Assembly: GCF_017573465.1 (NCBI RefSeq)
Contig: NZ_JAGEPF010000001.1
Coordinates: 186,001 to 250,000 of the forward strand
Direction of reading: 5' to 3'
From: Actinomadura violacea
Lineage (GTDB): Bacteria; Actinomycetota; Actinomycetes; Streptosporangiales; Streptosporangiaceae
Length of the DNA: 64,000 nucleotides
Made by a program: the position numbers and the translations under genes. Of this stretch, positions 50,836-61,535 are shown in pieces. The stretch's first letter is position 1. Each line of letters begins with the position of its first letter. The notes beneath the pieces are model-generated. The model ran no database searches. It saw nothing but the letters and a program-made list of their open reading frames with translations, and was not told the origin of the DNA.

Positions 50836-51009
50836 GGGTGGTGGGGTGGCGCTGGCGTACGGGGCCGCCCCTCCAAAGTCAAGGGCGCCTTCGGCGTCGC
50901 TACGCGATGGACTTCGTCCACCCTTGACTTTGGAGCCTCTGCGGCCCCTGAGGCAGCGTTAGGGGCAGGCTCCGCCTGCCCCGCCCCAGGTCGCGCCACC
51001 CCACCACCC
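50836..51009. repeat. 174-bp nested palindrome (REP/MITE-like element)
   Basis: Three concentric perfect inverted repeats share one axis: 50836-50852 with 50993-51009 (17 bp), 50861-50868 with 50941-50948 (8 bp) and 50871-50885 with 50921-50935 (15 bp, CTCCAAAGTCAAGGG). A separate hairpin, GGGGCAGG/CCTGCCCC (50962-50969 with 50975-50982), lies in the right flank, and a small CGCC/GGCG hairpin is in the apex. No reading frame is credible. The whole can fold as one branched stem in DNA or RNA. It lies alone in the 391-bp gap between the Cds1-like and HNH genes and looks like a dispersed non-coding repeat. Confidence 0.72.
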
Positions 51010-51149
51010 CCTTCCGTAAGGAACAAAGGGATGGAGGGGATGAAGGGACGAATGCAGGCAAATCTCCTGGGTGAGTCAGTTCGAAAAATCAACCCACGAA
51101 ATGGTGGCTCACCGGTTCAGTTGCCGGTCACGCATGGTATTCTTTATGT

Positions 51150-52400
51150 ATGCAATCAGTGACGGTCGAGTTGGGGGCCGCGTCCACCATGGAACTGGTG
51201 GACGCGCTCTCGGGCATCGCCACTGAGCTCGCTACTCGAGAAGTCTCTGAATCGGCCGCTGCCTGTCTGGAATTGGCTGAGACTCTGGCAGCCGCTACCG
51301 ATCTGCAGGAAAGCGCCCTTGCGGCTCTCGTCGGGCGGGTGGATGCGGCCGGGGAACAGCAGCGGTGGGGATATCCGTCCACTCGGGCTTGGCTTCGCTC
51401 GAAACTTGGCATGCGGGAGAGTCGTGCGAAGGAGCGGCTGACTCTGGCGCGGCAGCGGCATCGGGTTCCGGAGGTGGCCAGGCGTCTGGCGGCCGGGGAG
51501 TTGTCGTACGGGTACGCGGTCACGGTTGCTGATGCGGTCGCGCGCTTGGATGACGCGGAATGCGGTCGGGCTGAGGCCCTGTTGTTGGAGATGGCCGATC
51601 AGGGGTTCTCGGCGGGGAAGGTCGCGGCGTTCGGTAGTCGGATTCGTGACGTCATCGCCGAGCGGGACGGTATCGAGGACGCACCGGACGAGGACAGCAG
51701 GCGCGGGTACGCCAAGTCGTGGATCACCACGACGCGTTCCCTTGATGGTGGTCGGTACGTCAAGGGCTGGCTGAATCCCGAGGACGCTGCGATCTGGGAC
51801 GGGACGCTTGCCCCACTCGCCAAGCCGGCCGGACCCGCCGACCACCGAGACGTGGCGGAGCGGACAGCAGCAGCCTTGTCGAGCGTGCTCTCGGGCGGCC
51901 ACAAGGCCACCAAGGTCACGGTGATCTGCGATCTGGAGACGCTGACCGGTGGCGACGCCCCGGCCCGCCTCAGCGACGGGACGCCGATTCCGGCGGCGCA
52001 GGCTCGCCGGATCGCGCTGGCCGCCGGGGTCTCGCCGCTGCTGCTTGGACGCGGGAACACGCCGCTGTATCTCGGTTACCGGGAACGGTTCGCCAGTGCT
52101 GCGCAGCGGCAGGTGTTGGAGGCGCTGTACCCAGCATGTGCGGTCCGGGGGTGCGAGACGCCCGGGACGTTGTGCGAGGTCGATCATGTTGGCGGGTGGG
52201 CGCTCGGGAACAGTCCGACCGATATCGATCAGCTCACTCTGACCTGCGGGTGGCACAACCGGTTCAAGCATGCGAGTCCCGATCAGATCGAGGTCACCAA
52301 AGATCGGGACGGGTTGTACGTCTATCGGCTGTTGCCGCCGTCCGATGCCCGCTCGGCGTCCGGTAGTGGTCCGCCGGACGGGGTCGGCTGGGCTGCGTGA
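51150..52400 (+). CDS. DUF222/HNH endonuclease (13E12-like)
   Basis: A 416-residue protein with an N-terminal DUF222 helical domain (about 40-290: GYPSTRAWLRSKLGMRESRA, VPEVARRLAAGELSYGYAVT, YVKGWLNPEDAAIWDGTLAP). A C-terminal HNH nuclease domain (about 325-390) contains CAVRGCETPGTLCEVDHVGG and LTLTCGWHNRFKH; the two Cys pairs and His residues form the zinc/metal site. These proteins occur in many copies in actinomycetes, including the mycobacterial 13E12 repeats, and may be mobile or phage-related. ATG 51150 is preceded by TATTCT (51138-51143), 7 nt from the start, so a leaderless message is possible. Codon use is less GC-rich than in most of the window. Confidence 0.92.
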   Translation: MQSVTVELGAASTMELVDALSGIATELATREVSESAAACLELAETLAAATDLQESALAALVGRVDAAGEQQRWGYPSTRAWLRSKLGMRESRAKERLTLARQRHRVPEVARRLAAGELSYGYAVTVADAVARLDDAECGRAEALLLEMADQGFSAGKVAAFGSRIRDVIAERDGIEDAPDEDSRRGYAKSWITTTRSLDGGRYVKGWLNPEDAAIWDGTLAPLAKPAGPADHRDVAERTAAALSSVLSGGHKATKVTVICDLETLTGGDAPARLSDGTPIPAAQARRIALAAGVSPLLLGRGNTPLYLGYRERFASAAQRQVLEALYPACAVRGCETPGTLCEVDHVGGWALGNSPTDIDQLTLTCGWHNRFKHASPDQIEVTKDRDGLYVYRLLPPSDARSASGSGPPDGVGWAA

Positions 52401-52424
52401 TCCGGCTCGGCCGGAGCGGTGCGG

Positions 52425-53024
52425 GTGCGCCATGATCGGGTGGTGGCGTGGGGGATCGGCGGGGTTCCGCGGCCGGGGAGCCGGTCGTCGGAGAAGCCTG
52501 TGCTGTACCTGGATATCGACGGGGTTCTGAACCCTGAGGCGCCCGAGCGGGCTGAGGAATTCGCCGAGCATCGGATCGGGCGGATGGTCGTGCGCTTGTC
52601 GGGCAGGCACGCGGAGTGGTTGGCCGAGCTGGGGGAGTGTTACGAGCTGGTCTGGGCGAGTACGTGGGAGGAGTACGCGAACACGTATATCGGTCCGCTG
52701 CTCGGGCTGCCCGAGTTGCCGTATGTGGCGTTGTCGGCGTACCGGTATCGGGACGATGATCCGAGGTTGCCGGTGACGCAGCTTCCGCGGATGCGGAAAT
52801 GGGCGCCGATTCTGCGGCATGCGGACGGGCGGCGTTTCGCGTGGGTGGACGACGTCATTCCGTTCCGGGCGCGGCGTCAGGCGTGGCCTTACCGGGACGT
52901 GCGTCTGGTTCCCGTCTCGGCTGCGGAGGGGCTTCGGCGGCGGCATGTGGACGGGTTGCTCGCGTGGGGTGGGAAGGGGGAGCGGGGCTTCCCACCCCGG
53001 CGAGGTCAGGGCTGGGCGCGGTAG
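52425..53024 (+). CDS. HAD-like hydrolase domain protein
   Basis: A protein of about 199 residues with a HAD phosphatase core: motif I LYLDIDGVLNPE, motif II-like LVWASTWEEYAN, and the acidic motif IV-like FAWVDDVIPF. The middle contains YVALSAYRYRDDDPRLPVTQ. It belongs to the actinobacterial 'HAD domain-containing' proteins, typically found alone and of unknown substrate. The start is uncertain; GTG 52425 has GGAG 8 nt upstream, and GTG 52419 and GTG 52440 are also in frame. The C-terminus is basic and Gly-rich and may be unstructured. Confidence 0.78.
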   Translation: MRHDRVVAWGIGGVPRPGSRSSEKPVLYLDIDGVLNPEAPERAEEFAEHRIGRMVVRLSGRHAEWLAELGECYELVWASTWEEYANTYIGPLLGLPELPYVALSAYRYRDDDPRLPVTQLPRMRKWAPILRHADGRRFAWVDDVIPFRARRQAWPYRDVRLVPVSAAEGLRRRHVDGLLAWGGKGERGFPPRRGQGWAR

Positions 53025-53287
53025 GTGGTCATCAGGGCGGGGACGGTGCTTGCGGTGCTCGGGGAGTCGGGTGCGCGGTCGACGGAACCGGCGCGGTTGT
53101 CGGGCGCACAGGCAGATCGTCGGCGTGATCGTGGACGAGCTGGGGCGGCCGTCGAGAGTGTGCTGGTGGAGGTCGCGGAGGCGCAGCGGGGGTGGGCGGA
53201 GAACTGAGACTCTTCTGGCATTATGGACATATGCCGCCGGTTGGCATGGAATGGTGGCCATCGCCGTCGAGGTGAATGGAGAGGTCC

Positions 53288-53812
53288 ATGCCGGGGATCA
53301 CGCAGCGTTCGACGAGGGAACCCGCGGTGAGGACGCGGTTCCTGTCTCATGGAACGCTTAAGATCACCGATGTCGCGGCCAGCCGCCGGTTCTACGAGGA
53401 GGTTCTCGGGCTGGAGGTCGTCCAGCCGATGAAGGCGGCGCTCTACATTCGTCTCGGTGGCGACCACACGTATGTGTGCGTGGAATCGAAACCGGATCGG
53501 CCGGATATGCCGCTGCTCTATCACAATGGGCTGGACGTGGGCAGCGACGAGGAGGTCGACGAGGCGTATCGCGCGATCAGCGCGGTGGCGGACGAGTACG
53601 GCGTCAAGGAGCTGAACAAGCCGGTGCGGCAGCACGGCGTGTACTCCTTCTACCTCAAGGACCTCGACGGGAACTGGTGGGAGATCGGGCATCTGCCTCC
53701 CGGCGGCTACCGGTTCCGGTTCGCCGACCCGCGCAACGACCTGACCGGGCGGACGGACCTGACGGCGGCGGAGATCAAGGACGTGTTCGTCAACCCGCGG
53801 CTGGAGGACTGA
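53288..53812 (+). CDS. VOC (glyoxalase/dioxygenase fold) family protein
   Basis: A 174-residue single VOC-domain protein. The first beta-alpha-beta unit has LSHGTLKITDVAASRRFYEE, then VLGLEVVQPMKAALYI. The second ends with GVYSFYLKDLDGNWWEIGHL, where the final Glu is the usual metal ligand. Family members are dioxygenases, isomerases or binding proteins. ATG 53288 has GAGAGG upstream. Its last 23 bp overlap the 3' end of the convergent serine hydrolase gene. Confidence 0.9.
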   Translation: MPGITQRSTREPAVRTRFLSHGTLKITDVAASRRFYEEVLGLEVVQPMKAALYIRLGGDHTYVCVESKPDRPDMPLLYHNGLDVGSDEEVDEAYRAISAVADEYGVKELNKPVRQHGVYSFYLKDLDGNWWEIGHLPPGGYRFRFADPRNDLTGRTDLTAAEIKDVFVNPRLED

Positions 53813-54911
53813 CCCGGGTGCGGGCGACCTCGGCGGCGACGGCGCGGAAGGCGGGCAGGGTCTCGCTCTCGTCCGGGTTGAGGAACGTGCTCTTGACGAT
53901 CACGACGTGGTACTTCGTCGAGACGTAGATGAGCTGGCCGCCGAGGCCGCTGGCGTAGTAGCCGTCCGTGCCGTCGATCCACCAGCCGAGGCCGTAGGAC
54001 GGGCTGACGCCGGACGGGGTGCCGACCTGCGACACCCAGGAGGCGGGGATGACGCCTCGGCCGCCGTCCAGCATGAGCTTGCCCATGCGGGCGAAGTCGC
54101 GGTCGGTGGCGTAGATGCAGCAGTAGCCGAGGGCGTCGCCGTGGGAGTCGTTGCCGACGTAGGCGGTGCCGGCCATGCCGGCGGGGCCCCAGATCTTGTC
54201 CTGGAGGTACTGGTAGTACGGCTTGCCGGTGGCCTTCTGCAGGACGAGGGCGAGCACGGCGGTGTTGAGGCTCGTGTAGTTGAACTGGGTGCCCTGCTCG
54301 ACGGCCTTGGTGCGGGTCGCGGCGAACTGCAGGGTGCTGTAGAGGCCGAGGCTGACGCCGAGGTGCAGCGGGACGTCGTCGATGGTCTCGTTCCACCCGA
54401 TCCCGGACGCCATGCGGAGCAGGTTCCGGATCGTCACGGACCCGTAGGCGGTGTTGGCGAGTTCGGGGACGTAGGTGCCGGCGGTGTCGTCGATCGAGTG
54501 GATCTTGCCTTCGCCGAGGGCGACGCCGATGGCGTCGGCGGTATAGGACTTGGCCATCGACCAGGACTGGAACAGCGAGTCCTTGGAGTAGCCGGGCGCG
54601 TACCACTCGTCCAGGATCCTGGTGCCGTCGAGGACGAGGAAGCCCTGCGCGGCGCGGTTCAGGTAGTCCTGCACGGTGTGCGTCTGCCCGTTGTAGGTGT
54701 AGGTGACCTTGCCGAGGTCGCGGGGGTCGCTGGTCAGCTCGACGGGGTTCGCGGACGGGGTGAGCGGGTCGAAGTTCGGCAGCTTCGCCGCTTCGAGCGC
54801 TGACGCGGCGGACGGCGAGACGGGCGGGCCGGGCGCGGCGACGGCGGGTGCGGCGGTGAGGCCGAGGGTGAGGGCGGTGGCGAGCGCGAGGGCGGCGGGC
54901 CTGCGGCGCAT
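53790..54911 (-). CDS. Secreted serine hydrolase (beta-lactamase family, NylB/EstB-like)
   Basis: A 373-residue exported enzyme of the class C beta-lactamase/penicillin-binding fold. The signal peptide covers about 1-26. The SxxK motif SMAK places catalytic Ser118 and Lys121 (FQSWSMAKSYT), and the YxS motif is Tyr212 (NYTSLNTAVL). A C-terminal GLGWWIDGTDGYYASGLGGQ corresponds to the third motif region. The SWSMAKS context and SIDDTAGTYVPEL resemble 6-aminohexanoate-oligomer hydrolases and esterases more than true beta-lactamases. ATG 54911 has GGGAG upstream. It is divergent from the DNA glycosylase gene. Confidence 0.9.
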   Translation of the reverse strand: MRRRPAALALATALTLGLTAAPAVAAPGPPVSPSAASALEAAKLPNFDPLTPSANPVELTSDPRDLGKVTYTYNGQTHTVQDYLNRAAQGFLVLDGTRILDEWYAPGYSKDSLFQSWSMAKSYTADAIGVALGEGKIHSIDDTAGTYVPELANTAYGSVTIRNLLRMASGIGWNETIDDVPLHLGVSLGLYSTLQFAATRTKAVEQGTQFNYTSLNTAVLALVLQKATGKPYYQYLQDKIWGPAGMAGTAYVGNDSHGDALGYCCIYATDRDFARMGKLMLDGGRGVIPASWVSQVGTPSGVSPSYGLGWWIDGTDGYYASGLGGQLIYVSTKYHVVIVKSTFLNPDESETLPAFRAVAAEVARTRVSPPAAG

Positions 54912-55067
54912 GGTGGGCTCCCGGGGGTGGGTGGGCATGCGACGTCGAATCGAATAGCGGTCGTTTCGGATTCGGCCTACCGAAACGTAATCCCGCGTCC
55001 GGCCCCGGGCTATGGCCAACGGTGACAAAGCGTGGCGCGGAACGTGCACAACGGGTATGGGCAGGGC

Positions 55068-55844
55068 ATGCCGGAGCTGCCGGACGTCGAGGGGTTCCGC
55101 CGGGTGCTGGCCGGGCACGCCGGCGACCGGATCCGGTCCGTCGAGGTCCGCGACGCCGGGGTGCTGCGCGGGGTGAGCGGGGAGCGGCTGGGACGCGCGC
55201 TGCGCGGTCACCGGTTCGAGGAGCCGCGCCGGCGGGGCAAGTGGCTGGTCGCGCCGGTCGAGGGGCCGGTGCTGATCCTCCATTTCGGGATGACGGGGTC
55301 GCTGTCGTGGCATCCGGCGGGCGAGCCGGAGCACCGGCACGACCGGGTCGTGTGGCGGCTCGACGGCGGTGAGCTGCGCTTCCGGGACATGCGCAAGCTG
55401 CAGGGCGTCCGGCTCGCGCGGGATGAGCGGGACGCGGAACGCCTGCTGGCGGGTCTCGGGCCGGACGCGCTGGAGGTGTCCCGCGACGATCTCGCGGCGC
55501 TGCTGGCGAGGCGGCGCGGGCGGCTCAAGACGGCGCTGACGGACCAGTCGGTGATCGCCGGGCTCGGGAACCTGCTGGCCGACGAGATCTGCTGGCGGGC
55601 CCGGATCGCTCCGCTGCGGCCGGCCCGTGATCTGGGCGAGGACGAGGTGAAGGCCCTGCACCGGGCGATGCGGGACGTCCTGCGCACGTCGATCGAGGCG
55701 GAGCGGGTGCCGCCGCGCCGGACCTGGCTGACCGGCGCCCGCGACGATCCCGAGGGCGCCTGCCCGCGCTGCGGTACGCCGCTGTCGCGGGGGCGCGCGT
55801 CCGGCCGGACGACCGTGTGGTGCCCGGCCTGCCAGCCCGGGTGA
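55068..55844 (+). CDS. Fpg/Nei family DNA glycosylase
   Basis: A 258-residue bifunctional base-excision repair enzyme. The start must be ATG 55068, because catalysis uses the N-terminal proline exposed after Met removal (MPELPDVEGFRRVL, with Pro2 and Glu3). Other marks are the lysine in RRRGKWLVAP, the HFGMTGSL strand, the helix-two-turn-helix QSVIAGLGNLLADEICWRAR with its conserved Asn, and a C4 zinc finger CPRCG...CPAC at the C-terminus. It excises oxidised purines (Fpg-like) or pyrimidines (Nei-like); the subgroup is not decided here. Confidence 0.94.
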   Translation: MPELPDVEGFRRVLAGHAGDRIRSVEVRDAGVLRGVSGERLGRALRGHRFEEPRRRGKWLVAPVEGPVLILHFGMTGSLSWHPAGEPEHRHDRVVWRLDGGELRFRDMRKLQGVRLARDERDAERLLAGLGPDALEVSRDDLAALLARRRGRLKTALTDQSVIAGLGNLLADEICWRARIAPLRPARDLGEDEVKALHRAMRDVLRTSIEAERVPPRRTWLTGARDDPEGACPRCGTPLSRGRASGRTTVWCPACQPG

Positions 55845-55912
55845 CCGAAGGGTCGCAGTGGTCTTACCTGCCGGGGCGGCTGTGGTCGGGTGTCCTGAGT
55901 TCGACTAACTTA

Positions 55913-55929
55913 TTGCGAGTGGGTCGCAA
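55913..55929. promoter_or_regulatory. Nur-box-like palindrome upstream of nickel/cobalt transporter
   Basis: TTGCGA-N5-TCGCAA (55913-55918 and 55924-55929) is a perfect 6-bp inverted repeat with a 5-bp spacer. It fits the Streptomyces Nur consensus tTGCaa-N5-ttGCAA except for one central base in each arm. It lies 39 bp before the CbiM start, where it would cover the promoter. Nur (a Fur-family protein) with nickel bound represses nickel uptake genes, so this is a sensible operator for the following operon. Confidence 0.7.
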
Positions 55930-55968
55930 CTGCGGCTTCTGTGCGTCGTTGAGCGTGAGTGGGTGGGC

Positions 55969-57048
55969 ATGCACATTCCGGACGGGTACCTCAGTCCGCA
56001 GACCTGCGCGGTGGGCTACGTCATCGCCGTGCCGGCCTGGGCGGTCGCGGTCCGCCGCGTGCAGCGCGTGGTCCGCAACCGGCACGTGCCGACGCTGGCG
56101 GTGCTGGCCGCCGTCAGCTTCCTGGTGATGATGTTCAACATCCCGATCCCGGACGGCACCACCGCGCACGCGATCGGCGCCACCATCATCGCGATCTTGC
56201 TGGGACCGTGGGCGGCGGTGCTCGCGGTCAGCGTGGCACTGGGCTTCCAGGCCCTGCTGTTCGGCGACGGCGGCGTGCTCGCGTTCGGCTTCAACTGCGC
56301 GAACATGGCCGTCCTCGCGCCGTTCGTCGGCTACGGCGTCTACAAGCTGATCGCCGGGCGGTCCGAGCTGACCGCGCCGCGCCGGGCGCTCGCGGCGGCC
56401 GTCGGCGGGTACGCGGGGATCAACGCGGCGGCGTTCGCGGCGGCGATCGAGTTCGGCCTCCAGCCCGACCTGTTCCACAACTCGGCGGGCGCGCCGCTGT
56501 ACGCGCCGTACCACCTGTCGCAGACGATCCCGGCGATGATGCTGGCGCACCTGACCATCGCGGGCATCGCCGAGGGCATCCTGACCGGCGGCGTCGTGGC
56601 CTACCTGCAGCGCGCCAACCTCCCGCTGCTGCGCGTCAACCACGGCGGCATCGCCTCGGACGGCGAGAAGGCCCGCGCGCCGCGCCGCTTCCGGCCGCTG
56701 CACGTGGCGCTCGGCGCCGTCGCGGTGATGGCCGTGCTGACCCCGCTCGGCCTGCTGGCGCCCGGCGGCGCGTTCGGCGAGGACGCCCCCGAGGACCTCG
56801 ACCTGCACAAGTACGGCCTGTCGGCGGTGCCGAGCGGACTGAACAAGTACAACGGCTTCTGGCACCACGCCCTGTTCAACGGCTACGACTTCACCTCGGA
56901 CGCGCATCCGACGGTCGGCTACATCGTGTCCGCCGTCGTCGGCATCGCGATCGTCGGCGCCGCGATCTTCCTGATCACGATGGCGGTCCGCTGGGTCGCC
57001 GGACGGCGCGGGGCGTCCCAGCGGCAAGAGACGGCGCAGCAGTCGTGA
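55969..57048 (+). CDS. cbiM: ECF transporter S component CbiM/NikM with fused PDGLE-type domain
   Basis: A 359-residue membrane protein that binds Ni2+ or Co2+ for uptake. The start is fixed at ATG 55969 because the metal site uses the N-terminus: MHIPDGYL supplies Met1 and His2, and TTAHAIG supplies His67, the same spacing as in characterised NikM. MHIPDG is the nickel-type variant. About seven TM helices fill residues 10-225. The C-terminal part (about 245-345) has one TM, an extracytoplasmic loop with FGEDAPEDLDLHKYG and FWHHALFNGYDF, and a last TM, equivalent to a fused CbiN/NikN PDGLE domain. It is first in a cbiM-cbiQ-cbiO operon behind a Nur-like box. Confidence 0.93.
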   Translation: MHIPDGYLSPQTCAVGYVIAVPAWAVAVRRVQRVVRNRHVPTLAVLAAVSFLVMMFNIPIPDGTTAHAIGATIIAILLGPWAAVLAVSVALGFQALLFGDGGVLAFGFNCANMAVLAPFVGYGVYKLIAGRSELTAPRRALAAAVGGYAGINAAAFAAAIEFGLQPDLFHNSAGAPLYAPYHLSQTIPAMMLAHLTIAGIAEGILTGGVVAYLQRANLPLLRVNHGGIASDGEKARAPRRFRPLHVALGAVAVMAVLTPLGLLAPGGAFGEDAPEDLDLHKYGLSAVPSGLNKYNGFWHHALFNGYDFTSDAHPTVGYIVSAVVGIAIVGAAIFLITMAVRWVAGRRGASQRQETAQQS

Positions 57049-57088
57049 GCGCCGCGAACCGAGTCGTCCCCCCTCGGGAGGTGAAGTC

Positions 57089-58030
57089 ATGAGCGAGCAG
57101 GTCGTCTCCGAGCGGGTGCAGGTGCCGCAGTGGCTGCTGCAGAGCGAGCTGGCGATGTGCCCGTGCGGCTGCATCGGCAAGCGCAAGAAGGGCAGCTACC
57201 TGCGCAAGACGCTGAACGGCGGCGCGGGGCTGCTGCGCCAGGTGATGTTCAGCGACGACACGGCGCGGCAGGACGGCCTGCTGCAGCGGCTCGACCCGCG
57301 GGTGAAGTTCCTGTCGGTCGTCGTGCTGCTGGTCGCCGCGGGGCTGGCGCGCAACATCCCGACGCTCGTCGCCGTGTACGCGGTCGCGCTGGGGCTCGCG
57401 GCGGCGTCGCGGCTGCCGGTCGGGTTCTTCATCAAGCGGGTCTGGCTGTTCGTGCCGATCTTCACCGGGATCATGGTGCTGCCCGCGACGCTGTCCGTCG
57501 TGACGCACGGGGACGTGGTCCTGACGCTGTGGCACTGGCACGGCCGCGCGGAAGGGTTCACCAGCCAGGGCCTGACGTCGGCGGGCCTGATCGTCAGCCG
57601 GGTCGCGGTGTCGATCTCGCTGGTGGTGCTGCTGACCCTGACGACGCCGTGGGTGCGGCTGCTGGCGGCGCTGCGCTCGGTCGGCGTCCCGCGGATCTTC
57701 ATCCTGATCATCGGGATGGCGTACCGGTACATCTTCCTGCTGCTCAACACCGTCACCGACATGTACCAGGCGCGGACGTCCCGTACCATCGGGGCGGCCA
57801 AGCACGACGGCGGCGCCCGCGCCTTCCTCGGCGCCAGCGGCGGCGCGCTGTTCGGCAAGGCGAACCAACTGTCGGAAGAGGTGCACCAGGCGATGACGGC
57901 GCGCGGCTACCGCGGCGACGCCAAGACGCTCCAGTCGTTCCGGCTGACCGGCCTCGACATCGCCGCCGCCCTCTGCTGCGCCGCGCTCGCCGCGGCGATT
58001 CTCATCGGGGACCGTCTCCTTGGAAGCTGA
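57089..58030 (+). CDS. cbiQ: ECF transporter T component CbiQ
   Basis: A 313-residue transmembrane coupling protein. The central region (about 70-250) has five or more hydrophobic helices, including FLSVVVLLVAAGLARNIPTL. The coupling helices end in EEVHQAMTARGYRGD, the site that contacts the ATPase. Unusually, the cytoplasmic N-terminus carries a cysteine motif, MCPCGCIGKRKKGSY (about 23-37), before the first membrane helix. This could bind metal or a cluster and is not part of the minimal CbiQ fold. ATG 57089 follows GGGAGGTG. The 3' end overlaps cbiO by 11 bp. Confidence 0.93.
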   Translation: MSEQVVSERVQVPQWLLQSELAMCPCGCIGKRKKGSYLRKTLNGGAGLLRQVMFSDDTARQDGLLQRLDPRVKFLSVVVLLVAAGLARNIPTLVAVYAVALGLAAASRLPVGFFIKRVWLFVPIFTGIMVLPATLSVVTHGDVVLTLWHWHGRAEGFTSQGLTSAGLIVSRVAVSISLVVLLTLTTPWVRLLAALRSVGVPRIFILIIGMAYRYIFLLLNTVTDMYQARTSRTIGAAKHDGGARAFLGASGGALFGKANQLSEEVHQAMTARGYRGDAKTLQSFRLTGLDIAAALCCAALAAAILIGDRLLGS

Positions 58031-58820
58031 ACCGCGGACCGCACCGCACTCCACCGCCACCGCCGACGCGACCTTCGAGTGCCGCGACGTCCGCTACTCC
58101 TATCTGGACCGCTATCCGGCGCTGGACGGGGTGTCGCTGACGGTCTGGTCCGGCGAGCGCGTCGCGCTGCTCGGCGCGAACGGCTGCGGCAAGTCCACGC
58201 TGCTCAAGCTGCTGGACGGGCTGGTCTTCCCGAGCTCGGGCGAGTTCACGGCGTTCGGCCACCCGGTCACCGAGGACACGCTGGAGGACGAGCAGTTCTC
58301 GCAGGCGTTCCGGTCCAGGGTCGGGTTCGTGTTCCAGAACTCCGACGCGCAGGTGTTCTCCCCGAACGTGCGGGAGGAGATCGCGTTCGGGCCGCTCCAG
58401 CTGGGGCTGAGCCCGGACGAGGCGTCCGCCCGGGTCGACGAGGTGATCGCGATGCTGGACATCGCGGCGCTCGCCGACCGGGCGCCGTTCCAGCTGTCCG
58501 GCGGGCAGAAGAAGCGGGTCGCGATCGCGTCGGTGCTGGCCACGAACCCCGAGGTGCTGCTGTTCGACGAGCCGACCGCCGCGCTCGACCCGCGCTCGCA
58601 GTACTGGCTCACCGACCTGATCGAGCAGCTCGGCGCGGCCGGCAAGACGATCGTCCACGCGACGCACGACCTGGACGTTCTGCCGCGCATCGCCGACCGG
58701 TGCGTGGTGTTCTCCGAGGAGCACAAGATCGTCGCCGAGGGGACGCCGGCCGACGTCCTGGCCGACCGGGAGCTGCTGCTGTCGGTCAACCTCATCCACC
58801 CCGGCTCCCGCCTCCCCTAG
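58020..58820 (+). CDS. cbiO: ECF transporter ATPase CbiO
   Basis: A 266-residue ABC ATPase that powers the transporter. Walker A is GANGCGKST (about 53-61), the Q-loop FVFQNSDAQVFSPNV is typical of ECF ATPases, the signature is LSGGQKKRVAIAS, Walker B is VLLFDEPTAALD, and the H-loop is VHATHDLD. About 15 residues of Ala/Thr-rich sequence precede the domain. Translation begins at TTG 58020 inside the end of cbiQ. A single ATPase implies a homodimer. Confidence 0.95.
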   Translation: MEAEPRTAPHSTATADATFECRDVRYSYLDRYPALDGVSLTVWSGERVALLGANGCGKSTLLKLLDGLVFPSSGEFTAFGHPVTEDTLEDEQFSQAFRSRVGFVFQNSDAQVFSPNVREEIAFGPLQLGLSPDEASARVDEVIAMLDIAALADRAPFQLSGGQKKRVAIASVLATNPEVLLFDEPTAALDPRSQYWLTDLIEQLGAAGKTIVHATHDLDVLPRIADRCVVFSEEHKIVAEGTPADVLADRELLLSVNLIHPGSRLP

Positions 58821-58920
58821 CCCGCTTCCCTCCCGCCACCTGGGGTTTCCGGAGAGTGCGCGCGGGCACGGTCCACTCGTTGCCATCGTGGGACCGGAGC
58901 ACGGGGACGGGAGGTTCTCA

Positions 58921-61446
<2,526 letters not shown>

Positions 61447-61535
61447 CGGTTCCGTGGGCGCGCGGCGGGCGCGCGGCCGCATGAGGACGGCCCGCCGCGG
61501 GTGAACGGCGGCGCCGCATCGGGCATATAAGGCAC

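Noticed and set aside
53025-53207. A 60-codon frame starting with GTG right after the HAD gene
   Set aside because: It has no ribosome-binding site, low-complexity Ala/Arg composition and no recognisable family. Overlapping frames on the other strand are equally long. The 263 bp between 53025 and 53287 are left as intergenic.
53790-54911. True beta-lactamase
   Set aside because: The SxxK and YxS motifs fit the wider serine hydrolase family, but the third motif and context match esterase/NylB-like proteins, so resistance is not claimed.
55032-55067. Earlier in-frame start for the Fpg/Nei glycosylase
   Set aside because: The family needs an N-terminal Pro directly after the initiator Met, which only ATG 55068 provides.
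55963-55968. GTG 55963 as the cbiM start
   Set aside because: It would bury the metal-binding Met1-His2 N-terminus; the spacing to His67 matches NikM only from ATG 55969.
55845-55968. Cobalamin riboswitch before cbiM
   Set aside because: The 124-bp gap is too short for the usual element and shows no B12-box-like GCCACTG sequence; a Nur-like palindrome is present instead.
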